From: Mansonella perstans
Lineage: Eukaryota > Nematoda > Chromadorea > Rhabditida > Onchocercidae
Assembly: GCA_037074765.1 (NCBI GenBank)
Contig: JBAMDO010000277.1
Location: 1 to 56,954 of the forward strand
Reading direction: 5' to 3'
Length of the DNA stretch: 56,954 nt
The notes under the pieces were generated by a model. The model saw only the letters and a program-made list of their open reading frames with translations. It ran no database searches and was not told the DNA's origin. Position 1 is the stretch's first letter; every line of letters starts with the position of its first letter. The position numbers and the translations under genes are program-made. This document shows positions 34,991-48,056 of the stretch, one piece after another.

Positions 34991-36536
34991 TTACCTCCTT
35001 TATAGATATGCGCACTTATATGCGCTTATTTTTCACATATTTTATGCTTACAAACATATTTGATTTTAAAAATTGAAGTTAAACTGAGAAACAAAAGTTA
35101 AAAATATCAACAATACAAATACCATTACAGACTATATCTTAATAATTATTACTGGTGCAAAATTTATTGAAAAAAGAAACAGCTTGATAGAATAGAAATT
35201 AAATTATTTCCGATTATATTTAATTCATTCATTCATTAGATATTTAAAATTAGTGCAATTTATTGATAGTAGTTATAAACTGATTTGTCAGAAATCAATG
35301 AAATAATACTAATTGGAAAAGAAATTATTAAATATTTCATGAATTAAATATAATTGAGGTACAACATTTATTAGAAACAAAAATGCATAAATAAAGGAAA
35401 GTATGTGTAATGTGTTAATTATAGTATAAATGAAATTTACTAATTATACTTAGCACACAAAATAGTAAATGAACAAAACGGATTGAACTGTAAAATTATT
35501 AATATATGAAATTGTTTCCAAATTTCCCTTTTTTTTTTTTCTTTTAGAATATTTAACCTTCCAGCAGTATTTGTTGAATCTTTCACTTTGTGACATTTCT
35601 AAAATTGAAAGATTGAAAGGACAGAATATTTCCAGTACAAGAGCTTATTATTTATGTGAAGCTTTTAAAAAGTTTTTGTATTTTCATTTTCTCTTTTTCT
35701 CTCTCTTGTTATTCTCGCTCTGTCTTTAAATCATTTTTTCATCTTTTTTTCCTCTCATCAGATAAGTCGTACTTTTTCAAAGAAACTGTTAAATTTCACT
35801 GTAAAAATTGGAATTTACCATTGGTAAACTTTAAATGGGGACATACAGTAATGGAAAAGATCGATATATGAATCAAATCAAATTGAACTAAAAGGAAAAA
35901 AAATTAAAACATAATTGAATTAAAATGAATTAGGCGGAATGTTAGGCTAAAAAATGAATTAAATTATCGAATGAAGTAATGCAATTACTTGATTTGAGTG
36001 TAACCTAAATTGCATCAAAAAATTAACGATAAAATGGTGCCGAAATTAAAATGAAATAAATTTAAGTTAAACAAAATTAAATCAAACTAAACTAAGAAAT
36101 AAAAGTCCAATATTTAATTTATAAATGAGTTGAAAATGACTTCAAAGTGAATCACATTGATGAATGAATAATTTTGAAACAAGAAATGAAATAATACCAA
36201 ACACAGGTAAAGTGAAGATAAAGTGTAATTTAAGCAGTAATTAGTATTTTAACATTCTAATGCATTTCAAATTAATGATGAGTGAAAATTTAATCAAAGT
36301 ACAATAACCAGTTAAATATTTCATTTCAATCATTTGGTGGAAAAAAGATCAGACAAACTTAACTACATGGTAATTATCATGATTTTTCCTCGCATAAGTA
36401 TATAAGCAAACTTATTCCCATTATCAATTATCATGATTTCGACCTATATTATCTTCATCACTTAAATAATAGAAATGTTGTCATTCCTCATAATTTTTCC
36501 CTTTCCGATTACTCGCTTGTCTTGTCCTTTTATTTT

Positions 36537-36560
36537 GTTTTTTTTTTTTTTTTTTTTTTT
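36537..36560. repeat. Poly-T run
   Basis: About 23 T in a row. Confidence 0.9.
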
Positions 36561-36604
36561 TCTTGTCAACCTCATTTTCGAATCCATTTTAAAAAGATCA
36601 TTTG

Positions 36605-36613
36605 ATTGGCGCC
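36605..36613 (+). promoter_or_regulatory. ATTGGCGCC copy 2
   Basis: Second copy, within GATTGGCGCCG. Confidence 0.35.
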
Positions 36614-37444
36614 GTCATGTCATCCACCTGTATGTCACTCTCTTAGCTTCCTCTTTCCTTTTACCTTCCAATTCTCGGAAAAATTCCCTTATTTCCTTTT
36701 CTTTATCTCTTTTCATGTACTCTCTTTCTTCCGACACAAAAAAAAAAAAAAACAATCATTTTTTCCTTTAAATATTTTTACCGTATACTTAAATTTTTAT
36801 TTCGTTGTTTTTTCTTCCCTTTTCTTTCTCAACCAATTCTGTTTTTTTCTTTTTTCTTTAAAAAGTAGCCGAAAAAATAATGAAATTTTGTAAGAAAATT
36901 TTTTCAAAAAAAAAAAAATATTAATTCTAAAGTATGACTTTTTCTTGACTTCCTCATAAAAAAGTATATTGTTAATGCAACAATATGTTGAGAAAATTAC
37001 GATAATATACCATAAAATAAAAAAAGCAAAAATTTCAAAATTGGTTGTAAAAAAAGTGAATTTGAAATCCGAAATTTCGTATTTTAATTAAATATTCACC
37101 TTTTAGAATTGCAAATGAAGCATTTTTTATTTCAAAATCTTTTAAATTATTTTTAAATTTTAACAACTTAATTTAATTCATTTTTTTCAAAAATTTATTT
37201 CATTAATAAAATTTGTTTTACAGATATTTTGGTATTGTTACAAAATTTCCAAATAATTTTTTTTCTTCAAAAATTTTTATCGTTTTTTTAAGTTATAAAT
37301 TATTTAAATTAAACAACTAGTTGGAAATGTATAGAGGTTTTGAGAAATTTTCATCATTTTAACAAAATTAATTTAACTTCAACTATTTTTTTTTTGATTA
37401 TTACTATTTTGTGTCTTTTAGATTAAATCATTTACCTACACAGT

Positions 37445-37453
37445 ATTGGCGCC
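37445..37453 (+). promoter_or_regulatory. ATTGGCGCC copy 3
   Basis: Third copy, within TATTGGCGCCA. Confidence 0.35.
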
Positions 37454-38207
37454 AGTATAGTCTGTTATAGGTATTATTATACTATTCTCAGTTACGATTA
37501 TCCACCATTCAATTCGTATTAGGTATGATTTAATTGCTGAAGATTTACGGATCATCGATTTCATTCTATTCCATTTCAAACTATTCCTTTTTTTTTGACT
37601 GCTGTCGAAAATTCTTGCACCATTTTTTGATAAATGGTAATACATATCTGTTATGCATTAACGAAATTAATTTTTCTCAATTTACAATTATTTTTTTTTT
37701 TTATTTCTTTTATTTTTTTTTCCATTAAATGATAAACAATTATTTTATAATTATTTTTTTTATTTACAATTATTTTGTTTGTTTCTTCTATTTTTCATTA
37801 AATGATAAATTTATTTGTTGACATAATTAATTGACGCAGCTAATAAATAGGAACTTTTCAATATAATTAAATCCTAGCAGTTCAAAAATTTTTTGAAAAA
37901 TATTTTTGCTATCTTTTCTTTTGTCCTCTTTGGTTTGTTTTTTTTATTATTTACTTTCTTTCTTTGTTAAGCATTTTAAGTGATTTTTTCAAGGAATAAT
38001 TTTTAAGAAAATCAAAAAATGATTCTGGTTGATAAAAAAAATGAAAAAATTAAATTTGCTCCTTTTTTTTTGGAAATTGAAGAAAAATGAAATGAAAATA
38101 TGAAAAAATCTGATATTCGAAAGAATCCATTTTAATTAATAGAAATAACTTCAAAAGTAATAATGAAATTTAAAACTCGACATTGGATAAGTTTTTTCCT
38201 TAACTTT

Positions 38208-38275
38208 CGCTGCTTTTCGTTTCTTTTCTCTTCTTCCCTTTCTTTCCCTCTCTCTCCCTTTTTCTCTCTTTAACT
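38208..38275. repeat. Pyrimidine tract
   Basis: About 65 bases almost entirely C and T (CTTCCC, TCTCTCCC blocks); a possible triplex-forming tract. A similar one lies at 41210-41275. Confidence 0.85.
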
Positions 38276-39516
38276 TTAGCTTAGAATTTCTTGCATTTAA
38301 AGCCATCGCATCCTTTTCGACTTACTCTATCAACAATTTAACTTATACTGAAATTAAACTTTTTCTATTCCCGATTTTAGCACTTCCAATTTCGGATGAT
38401 TTGTTTTAGTTTTTCAGAAACTAGAATTTGAAGGGTAATTTTTCAATTTTAAATTGTTTTGAAAATTTTTGCGCTTTTTTTCCGGAAAAATTAAGTATAG
38501 AAACGTAAAAATAGAATTAAATAACAGTAATGGAAATGATTTTACAAGTAATATTGAAACGAAATTTAAATTCTTTTTCATTTTTTCTTTAAATTCTTCT
38601 TCATTTCTTATTTTATTTATTTATTTGTCCACTTAATCTATTTTGTTGCGTAAGTACAAAAGTTTTCCCGTGAAAAGACATAAAATTAATTATCTTGCAG
38701 CTTAAAATATTACTTGATATCTAGTCAGTTTTTAATTCAATTAATTTAACAATAATAAATATTTGAAGGTTTCGTCAGAAAAAATTTTGAGTGCTATAAT
38801 AAATTATTCACAGACATATCAGTATCATAAAAGTTGAGTACAAATTAATTTTGACATTGTTTTTGCTCATTAAAAATTACTGATAAATTATCACTAATTT
38901 AAATAATTTCTTAGCATTTAGTAATACTTAAATTACGTTCGCGATTCTTTTACTTCCATAAAAAAACAATTGGGTGACATGTTACCGCTTGCATTGTCTC
39001 TCATTACATGGCATCAAATGTGACACAACAAAGCATCATTTACCTGAACTTTTATTTTTCATTGTTTTTTTTAAAATTTAGAATTTCGACGCAAAACTTT
39101 GATAATAAAATGGTCTATGAAAATGAAAACTTTTTACTGCAATGAGAATGTGATATCAGTCATCAATTTAATATCAATTTTCCCAAACAATAATAGTTTA
39201 TCTTTCGGCTGATTAGGTAGAAACGGAAATAAATCAACAGAATTCAATCAAATAATCTTACCATAAGCTATAATCAGCCTGACTGTTTTTCATTGTAATT
39301 TTCAATGAGCTTTAAAGTACTGTGCGCTTTTATATGTAAATTCATAATTTAAATAAATTAATTTTTCAGTTTTATGGAAACTTAGCAATTTCCTAATGAA
39401 TTTCATTTTTTAAACCATCAATTATTTGTTCGCCAAATGAACTTGAAAATATTTGAATATCAATTTTAATCAATTTTTTTTTGGTTTTTAACCAAAAATC
39501 TTGAATAAATTAAATT

Positions 39517-39579
39517 TTAAATCTAATTAAGCTTTATCAGTTACCTGTTTAAATCTAATTAAGCTTTATCAGTTACCTG
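39517..39579. repeat. Recent tandem duplication of about 31 bases
   Basis: AAATCTAATTAAGCTTTATC followed by AGTTACCTG is present twice in direct succession with no visible divergence. Confidence 0.95.
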
Positions 39580-40263
39580 ACTTTTTTTTTTCCATTTTCA
39601 AATATCAAACAATACACTGGTCGAAATGCATAATGCCTATTTAAATGTAAAGATATCCACATAAAGAAATTCACCCTTACCATGTGGTCCTCGGTTCTTT
39701 ATTTTACTTTTTCATTGTTTATAACCAATATATCCTTTTTATTCCATTCATTATACAATCCATGGATATATTACCGGAAATTGTATTCATGCAGTTTAGT
39801 CAATGATAAAATATACAGCAAGAAGTTAAATTCGAATTTTAAGTATGATTTAAACTTATCGCTTCTCTGTCATTTAACTAATTAATCTATCACTCAACTA
39901 ATTAAGTTACCCTCGTAATTTCATTTTCGCTAGCGCTGATAATACTTATTTTTATTGAAAGTGCAAAATAAATCGTAATATCAAAAATATGATATGTAAA
40001 TTTTTTTCATTTTTCATTTCTTCTAATTTTTACAAATTAAATCAAAAGAAAAATCCTTTCACTTTTTCATTTAAACATATGTTTTAGTCTTTGCACTTTC
40101 TAAATTTAAAATTATAAATAGAAATAAAAAACTATATTAAGTCAGAAATTATTAAATAAAATTGCTTTGAAATTGTTTTCATATAGAAGATCGAATAGTC
40201 ATGTGTAAATATTTTTAAAATGGTAAAAAAATTAGCTAAAAATTAGAAATATTTTTTTACGAA

Positions 40264-40360
40264 AATATTATAATGAAATGCTTATATTTATTATAATGAA
40301 ATACTTGAAAAAAATATTATATGAAATACTTGTAAAAAACATTATAATGAAATATTTGTA
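40264..40360. repeat. Degenerate tandem repeat
   Basis: Four imperfect copies of ATTATAATGAAATACTTG with A-rich spacers, period about 25-30. Confidence 0.85.
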
Positions 40361-40861
40361 ATCCTGCATAAATAGAAATAGGAAAAAATGAAAAATAAAA
40401 ATTGAAAAAGAAACGATTATAATTAATTGAATGTAAATGTTGTTACTGTAATAATTAACACCAATAATTAATAGTCTATTTGCATAAATTATTTCGTTAT
40501 TTAATGCAGAAAACTACAAAAATTTTACGCTTTTTTTTTTATACATGAATATTTATCGTTTATTAATAATGACATTAATCATGATTTTATTAATAATAAC
40601 AGTGACAGTAATCATGACAGCATGCATTTGTTATTAGCGATGATATTATTAAAAATACAATAATAATAATAGTAATAATTGGAAATTAAATACAACGAAA
40701 ACATTAACGACGGCATATTTTAGATTCAAAGCAATCTTATGCACTATATATACAATTCGGAGATGGTTTAAAATTATTGTACGGATGAGTTACCACCTCC
40801 TTCAATTTCAACGTTACCTCTTCGTTCCAATCTCAGCAATTTCACAGCATGATATCATCAC

Positions 40862-40865
40862 CATT

Positions 40866-40927
<62 letters not shown>

Positions 40928-40995
40928 TATTATTAACGCCATCATCATCGTTAGCATCATCATCATCATCCTTATCATTGTCATAAATATCATCA
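40862..40995. repeat. (ATC)n microsatellite
   Basis: Pure ATC from about 40865 to 40927, then interrupted with ATT, ACG and CTT triplets. It is the complement in sense of the GAT array at 28584. Confidence 0.98.
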
Positions 40996-41501
40996 TTTTT
41001 TTATTCCTTCGACCTAAATAACCTATTTCTTTCTCTTCATTTGACATTCATTTCCAGGAAAAAGGCCATAATTTCATTTTCTTTTTTTTTATTTCATTCA
41101 TCCTAACATATTCCTCTGCTCCTTCCCTCTTCCAACCTTCTTCCTCCTTGCTTTATGCATGTTGTATTCATCCTAAATTCAATGAATAATTTTGAAATTG
41201 AAAATTCACTCTTTTCTTTTCTTTTTTTCTCTTTCTCTCTCTTTGTTCGTCCATTCCTCTCCTTCTCTTTCTTATATTCAATATAAATTAATGTTATAGT
41301 ATTTTTCTTGTTTCTTTTTATATATTCAAATTATTAAAATTATCACTAAATGTTTCGTTTAGTGTAGTATAAAAATGCGTACAGCAATCGATATGTTATT
41401 TCCCAATTTTTTTTTTCCTTTAAAATTTTCTCATTTAAATTTTTTTTTCTCTTTTTTTCCACAGTGATACAAAGATGAGAAAAACAAATGAAATCCTTTG
41501 T

Positions 41502-41523
41502 TTTTTTTTTTTTTTTTTTTTTT
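41502..41523. repeat. Poly-T run
   Basis: About 22 T in a row. Confidence 0.9.
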
Positions 41524-43979
41524 GTTTCAATCTAATGATTTGTAATTAATTTTTGAAGCTTATTTTTATATGAACAAACAGATTAGAAATATGCTCTGTG
41601 CTATAAAATTAAATAAAATTTATTGTCATTAAATTGTTTTTGTAAAACAAGAAACAAAGCTTTTTTTCTTTCATTTTATGCTAACATTTAATAATTTATT
41701 TCATTAAAAAATATTTAATTAGTTATGATGATGACGATAACGACGATAATGATGATGATGAATTAATAGATATATTAATTTTTAGGATAGCTTCATTTTT
41801 CCAATTATTCCATTGTTTTTTTTTAAGAAAAGTCTATTGAAATTACTCTGATACGGTAACAATAATAACAAGATAACACTACCGTATTCTATAATTATTT
41901 CTTAACAATTTTTTATCTCATATTTCATTTTTTCAACTTTTTTATGATTCATTTCTTTTCTCTTTACATTGTCTTTATACTATTCTTCATACTACTAAAG
42001 TGTTGCATAAATAGAGTTATTAAATGAAGTACCTCACTGATTTCTTCCTATTTCTTCCCCACCGCCTTTTAAGAGATTATTTCATTGTTTGCAAGTATTC
42101 CCGCTGTGTGTGTGTGTATGTGTGTGTATGTGTGTGTATCTAGTTGTGTTCTTGTGTACATATATTATTCACAATATAGTAAATTAGCAAACTGTAAATT
42201 TTTGGTTAATTTTACGACTCAAAGTGTTTGCACATATGTATTATGATTGAGTTAAATTGTACTTTAAAAGTTTTTATTTCATAATTAAATTTAATTGTTT
42301 TTTTAAATTTCTTTTTCTTTTTTGTCATAATTCCCATTCATTTTTTTTTTTTTAATGATTTAATGATTTTTATATCTGAAATATGAATTAACATTTAATA
42401 AACAAAAAAAGAAAATTCCGAATGTCCTTTTTTTCAAATATATCCATTTCGTACATGTACACTCATTTTATTGAATAATAAAATTTTTGAACTAAAAATA
42501 TTCTATAAATCAATAGTAAAATTAAAATTACTAAATTAAAATAAATTAAAATTAAATTTAAATTTCACAATCATAACGGAAGCTTTTTTTTCTCTTTCAT
42601 TTATAACAATCAATTACTGTATATACTAAAATAATTTTCTCTCATTCAAAAATTTCATCATAATTTAATCTTCTTTCTTCTTATTTTTTTTTCCTTCGTA
42701 AGGCAAATTCAAAGTAAAATTTAAATTTCATTAACTCAAATTCTTAAAAAAAAAAAAAATTGTCCAAAATATCACTTTGTGAAATTTAAAATGCTAATAG
42801 CAATTTCAAATTTGAAGTACTAAATAGCGCATATATTTTAGGTTTTTACACTTTTATACCTTTACTTTCTTTTATTCATTTCATTTTTTTTTTTAAAAAA
42901 TCTAAATAAAATCAAAAATTATACAACTATCATTTTATATGCAAATTAGGCCACAAATCTTAACTATCATAGTTGTTTGCGCAAATTATCCCTCATTCAA
43001 TCAGTTATTTCCATTTCTTTTTCTCATCTTTTGCTACTCATCTTTTACCATTTATCCTTCAAAGCTATGCTATCAAAAATGTTGCTCAATAATTTTTATT
43101 TTATTCAAATGCTAATTGAAAAAAAAAAAAATTGTTAGTATAAAGCAAAAAAAAAAATCAATAAATTGGACAAATAATCTGAACAATTAGATTGAATATT
43201 TAGGTAACAAAATGTGATACAAAAGCTTCGAAATTTTTGTCGGAATGCTAATAAATATAAGAAAAATGAAATATGCAAAAATGAATAATTTGCCCAATAC
43301 TTTCTAAATATAAATTTAATTTTTTTTTTAATTAAAAAAATAATGCTAAAATATGAGATTAAATATTTAAATGTTAATTGTTATTTGGCATAGCAAAAAA
43401 AAAAAAAAAAGCAAATGAATAATTTTTTAAATTTAACAAAAAGCAGTCTTTTTTTTTGTTAATATTTTTTTCTTTGAAAAGATATAGCGAGAGAAGAAAA
43501 GGAAAAAAAATTGAGAAAATGGTAGATATTTGAACTTAATAACTTTAATTTTAACAACAATTTCAAAGTTTAGATTTAAATTTGAAATTTAGTTTTTGAG
43601 CATTTTTTCAAATGCAATAAAATGGACTCATAAATTTAAAATTTTTTCCAGTTCTAAAGTAATAAAACTGCCTTATGTTGTTGAACAGGTGACATTTTTA
43701 GCTTGTAGCAGTAAAATTAACAATGCCTAATTTGTTAAATTGTACCCGAGACTGGAACAACTGTTTCGTCAAATATAGACTGAAAGAAATAATTTTAAAA
43801 CATTCCTAATATATCTGTTTGCCAGCACTGATTTATTATTTCTAATTCTAGCAAATAGATCTTATTTGCCAAACATTTTCTACTTTTTTTTTGTATTTTT
43901 TGGCATGATTATTACCAAAATATCATTTTGATGACAAGTTAAATTAAATATACAAAAGCCATTTGTTAACTAGTTAGAT

Positions 43980-44078
43980 TAATGATAAGTTGAATGGATG
44001 ATAAAGTTAAGTAGTTGATAAGTTAAACATGGATGACAAGTTAAATAGATGATAAACTAAACAGATGATAAGTTAAAT
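43980..44078. repeat. Degenerate tandem repeat, unit about 17 bases
   Basis: Six or so imperfect copies of GATGATAAGTTAAAT with small insertions. Confidence 0.85.
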
Positions 44079-44689
44079 GGCGTTAAACTTATTTTTTTAA
44101 CAATTAATATTACAATTGTTCCGATGTTTATTAATTATTATAGCATAATGTATTTATATGTATAATTGCTTCAAACTTATCACACTGATTATTGTCATAA
44201 TAATGAATATAATGAATTAGGCTAATATCATACTATTAATAGAATAAATTAATACTAAAATAATACATATATTACTAATTGCTAATTGCTTAATCAATTT
44301 TTTTGTCCAAGCTTCCTTTCGAAATAATCATTTTTGCACTGAATCTAAAATCAATTTTTGGCTAAGAGAAAATTTTTAACCTGAATATAGATTTGAATTA
44401 TATACCCATCAATTACGTCATTTTGAAATTAAAATAGTTAGAAAATTAACATTGAACAAATTAATGAACCGTCATTGTGGTTGGTATCAAAATAATTTGT
44501 CAGTTTATTTGAAGGAAAAAAAAGAAATGTTAAGCGAACGAAGCAAAAGAAAGACAAATTTAAGTTCAGAAAAAAAATGACATTTGATAATTTTTTGAAA
44601 TTTATTTGATTACAAAGAAACTATTATTTGAATCATTTTTTTTTTCCATTCGTTTGCTTTCAAAAACTCTTTTACTTAATAACATCATT

Positions 44690-45150
44690 ATAAATAATTA
44701 GTGGAGCCGATACTTATCACAATTTCATCCACTAGAACTTCACTTTTGACCTCAATACTTTAACCCCAATGAAACATGCTAATCGGAATCCTTTTTGATG
44801 GCTGACTAATTATATCCATTTTACTACTTTCCTTTTTTTCCTTTCTGCCAACTAATTAACTTGTGTCACCTATTATATCGAATGGAAATGATCATCGATG
44901 GTGTGCATCACACGTGTCATCATGAAAGCGATTACTACAACATAGAAGAAGAAGAAAATTGTAAAAGAAATAAAATGCAGAAGTCCATTAGCACTCAATT
45001 CTGGTTTTCACTAATCGAACCGATCTTTTGATGTTCACCGACAAAAATATCATTTGCAAAGAAGGAAAAGTTTGGAATTTGCAATTTTTAATTTGGAATC
45101 AGTGGAGACATCAAATTTCTAACTCTATAAAACTGTTCAGTGCGGTCGAA
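44690..45150. other. Higher-complexity island
   Basis: Less A/T-biased than its surroundings, with GTGTGCATCACACGTG (an inverted GTGTG/CACAC plus an E-box CACGTG) near 44900. No open reading frame. A regulatory or non-coding RNA element is possible. Confidence 0.25.
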
Positions 45151-47757
45151 AAAACATTTGAATGAAAAACAATTCCTAGTACTGGTATGATTTTTTATTA
45201 TTAATTTCTTTGATAAAAAAATTTGATATCATATATCAATTTCGGATTAGTAATATTTTTTAATTATCGAATTAATTCTTTAATTATAGCTCATTGATTT
45301 TTCATTGAATTATTTGAATATCAAATTGATATTATCGTATCAAATTTTTAATTTTTTTTATACATAATTAATTTTTTTATCGAAAATTACATTTAACAAA
45401 ATCCTATAACACATTTCGATTGATTAAACGTTCGTTTTTTTATTTTTAAATTGTATTAATATTTTCCTTTCAAAATTTAATTTAACAGAAAATGAAAAAA
45501 AAAAAGTAAAAAATTTGCAAAAAATATTTGTTAAGAATTTTCGAAGAACTTTATCATTGTTTTTTTTAAGTCTTTTATTGTAATTAATCAAGCATTGTTA
45601 ATTTAATTAATTTTTTCTATTCCTCATAAATTTCATTAAAAAAAAAAAATAAAAAGCTTTTTGTAAGCAAGAATCAATAGAAAGAACCGGAAATACAAAT
45701 ATGACTTTGTCTCTCGCTTTCTTACACATAAATAACAGTAACCGGCAGGAAGAAGGGATAAGTTTGGTAAAGGCAAAAATGTCGGTTTGAGCTTTTTTTT
45801 TGTCATTGTCATTGATACTTTCCGTAAAAGTAATGTTATACTTCAAACATCTGTTTTTATGTTTTGTTTACTCAGGAAAAAAGTTCGGAAATCAAAAAAA
45901 AAAAGGATGGATATGGTAAGAAGATATTTTATCAATGATATAATTGGATAGAATGTGGTAGCCTTGAATATCTATTCTAAACCATATGGCTTAAAGGAAA
46001 AAAAAAACTTTCGATGTTTCCGTAATTTGATGAAAATTTCATCTTTTACAAAAATCATTCATAAAAAAAAGCAAGGAACAATTGTTGTTATATTATTTAT
46101 TTTAATTACAGTATATCAATTTATATTTTGTCATTAATTTTAATTAAAATAATATTTTAGCTATCTTGTTTAATTTATTCTAGTTACAGTATTTCTCTTT
46201 GATTTTGCTTAAAATATATAGGCAGTAATTTTTTTTTTTTTTAAAATACTGAAATATTTCAATTACTTGTATGAAATTATAAGCATATATGTATATTTTT
46301 TAAGTAAAAGCAAAAACTAAAAAAAATTGCAAAAAGTAATTCCGAATTTTTTTTTTCAAAAAGAAAAAGTATTAACATTCCAAATGATAATATGAAAGAC
46401 ATAGAATTTGTTTTAGTACTTTAAAGATAATGGAATTAAGTACGTAGAAATAATTGCTATTCAGATATTATTGTGAAATTGAAAAATATGAAAATAATAC
46501 TTCAGTATGCTTGTTTTTTCGTCTTTTCCTTTTCTTCTTCTTAATTTTAACTAAAATTGCAACTTTAAAAATAGTATTAATCTTAATTGAAATATTATTT
46601 AAATTACTAGATTAGCATTAGTTTTAATTAAAATAATATTTTAAAACAATATTTTTAGCAGGAAAATAATGATAGCCCTTTTTTTCTACCTTTCAACTTT
46701 TCTATTTATTAATTGCTTCAACTTTTCCACTCGCTAATCACTCATTAATGATATTTAACTCTCTACTTATTCATTGCTCATTAATGTTTCTTTTATTAGT
46801 AATTAATTGAAATTTCAAGCGTTCACTTATGATTAAGGAAACTTTCAATCAAAGAATCTCAATATAATGCTAAGTTTCTGTGCAATTTATTTTTGTTTTG
46901 AAAATTTTTCCACAAAACAATTCTCTTTGATTAACAAAATAAAAACAAAAAAAAAAAAACAGGACCATTTGCATTATTTAGCAAAAAAAAGTTTACACTT
47001 TGAAATTTTTGAATTAAAAAAATTTTACTTAGGTAAGAAATAAATTTAGAAATTTCACTCTAATTATATTTCAAAAAAGTGAACTATGCTTAAAAAGAAA
47101 TCCTCAACTCTTGTTTTTCTTTTTTTTTCACAGCACTATAGCAATATTTAATTTCCAATATACTATGAGAAAACTTACAAATTTTTCTTCCTTTTTTTCC
47201 TTTTTCAGAAATTTCCAATTCAGGAAATTAGGAATTATCGAATTGCTTCATAATTTGATCAATGATTTGAAAAATCAAATATCCTTTGGAAAAAGCAGTC
47301 CTTTTCTAGTCTTTTCAGTTCAATCCCATCTAATCCTTCTCTCTATGCGGTGTACATTTATTTGTAAATAACTGCTCAAAAAACTTAATAATTCAAAAAA
47401 AAAACATTCAAAAAAGAGAAAGATGGAAAAAGGAAAAAATGATGACCACTTTACTTTCTATTGATAGCTTTTTTAAGTTGTTTTTTTTTTTTAATTGAAT
47501 TAAAAGTTTTCATTAAAGTTTATTTTCAGATTAACCGATTTCCTTATGTTTTTTGCACCCTATATTTCTCAGTGTAAAAAAAAAAAAACAAAAAAACCAA
47601 GGTGGTCATTGGTCAAAAATAACTTAAGAAAATTGAGAATTGGTAAATTATACCAATATACATATATACTGATAGGATTAATGAGGAATAGTTATATGGA
47701 AATCGAACTTTGCTTCTAATTTAAATTGATAAACATCGAGAAGCGAGAAATATCTAT

Positions 47758-48056
47758 GTAAGCGTAGTTAGTAAGCGTACGTAGTTAGTAAGCTTACGTA
47801 GTTAGACGCGTGCGTATGTGGATAACTATAGGTATTTGGGTGTGTGTATGTGGATATATATGTACGTGTTCGTGTATTTGTGTATGAATAGATCTGTGTT
47901 ACTGTGTGTGTGTATATGTGTTGTATTGACTGTGTTTATGTATGTATGCATGTGTATGTGTATGTGTGTGTACATATGTATATGTGTGTGTGTGTGTCTG
48001 TGTATGTTTGTGTATGCGTGTGTATGTGTGTGTATGTACGTGTATGTGTTTGCTGT
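47758..48056. repeat. TACGTAGTTAGTAAGC repeats followed by a GT-rich array
   Basis: 47762-47808 holds three copies of a GTAGTTAGTAAGC(G/T)TAC-like unit. It runs into about 240 bases of TGTG/TATG array, potentially Z-DNA forming. Confidence 0.9.

Larger units (their letters stand above)
41524..47757. other. Gene desert, section 4
   Basis: AT-rich. Contains short GATGAC triplets (41725-41760), a small TGTGTA array (42105-42140), the degenerate repeat at 43980-44078 and a mixed-composition island at 44690-45150. No gene supported. Confidence 0.6.

Noticed and set aside
36475..36893. Phe/Leu/Ser-rich frames suggesting membrane proteins
   Set aside because: T-rich and pyrimidine-rich DNA yields such frames by composition alone.
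40785..41047. Poly-Ile and poly-Met frames
   Set aside because: Readings of the (ATC)n microsatellite.
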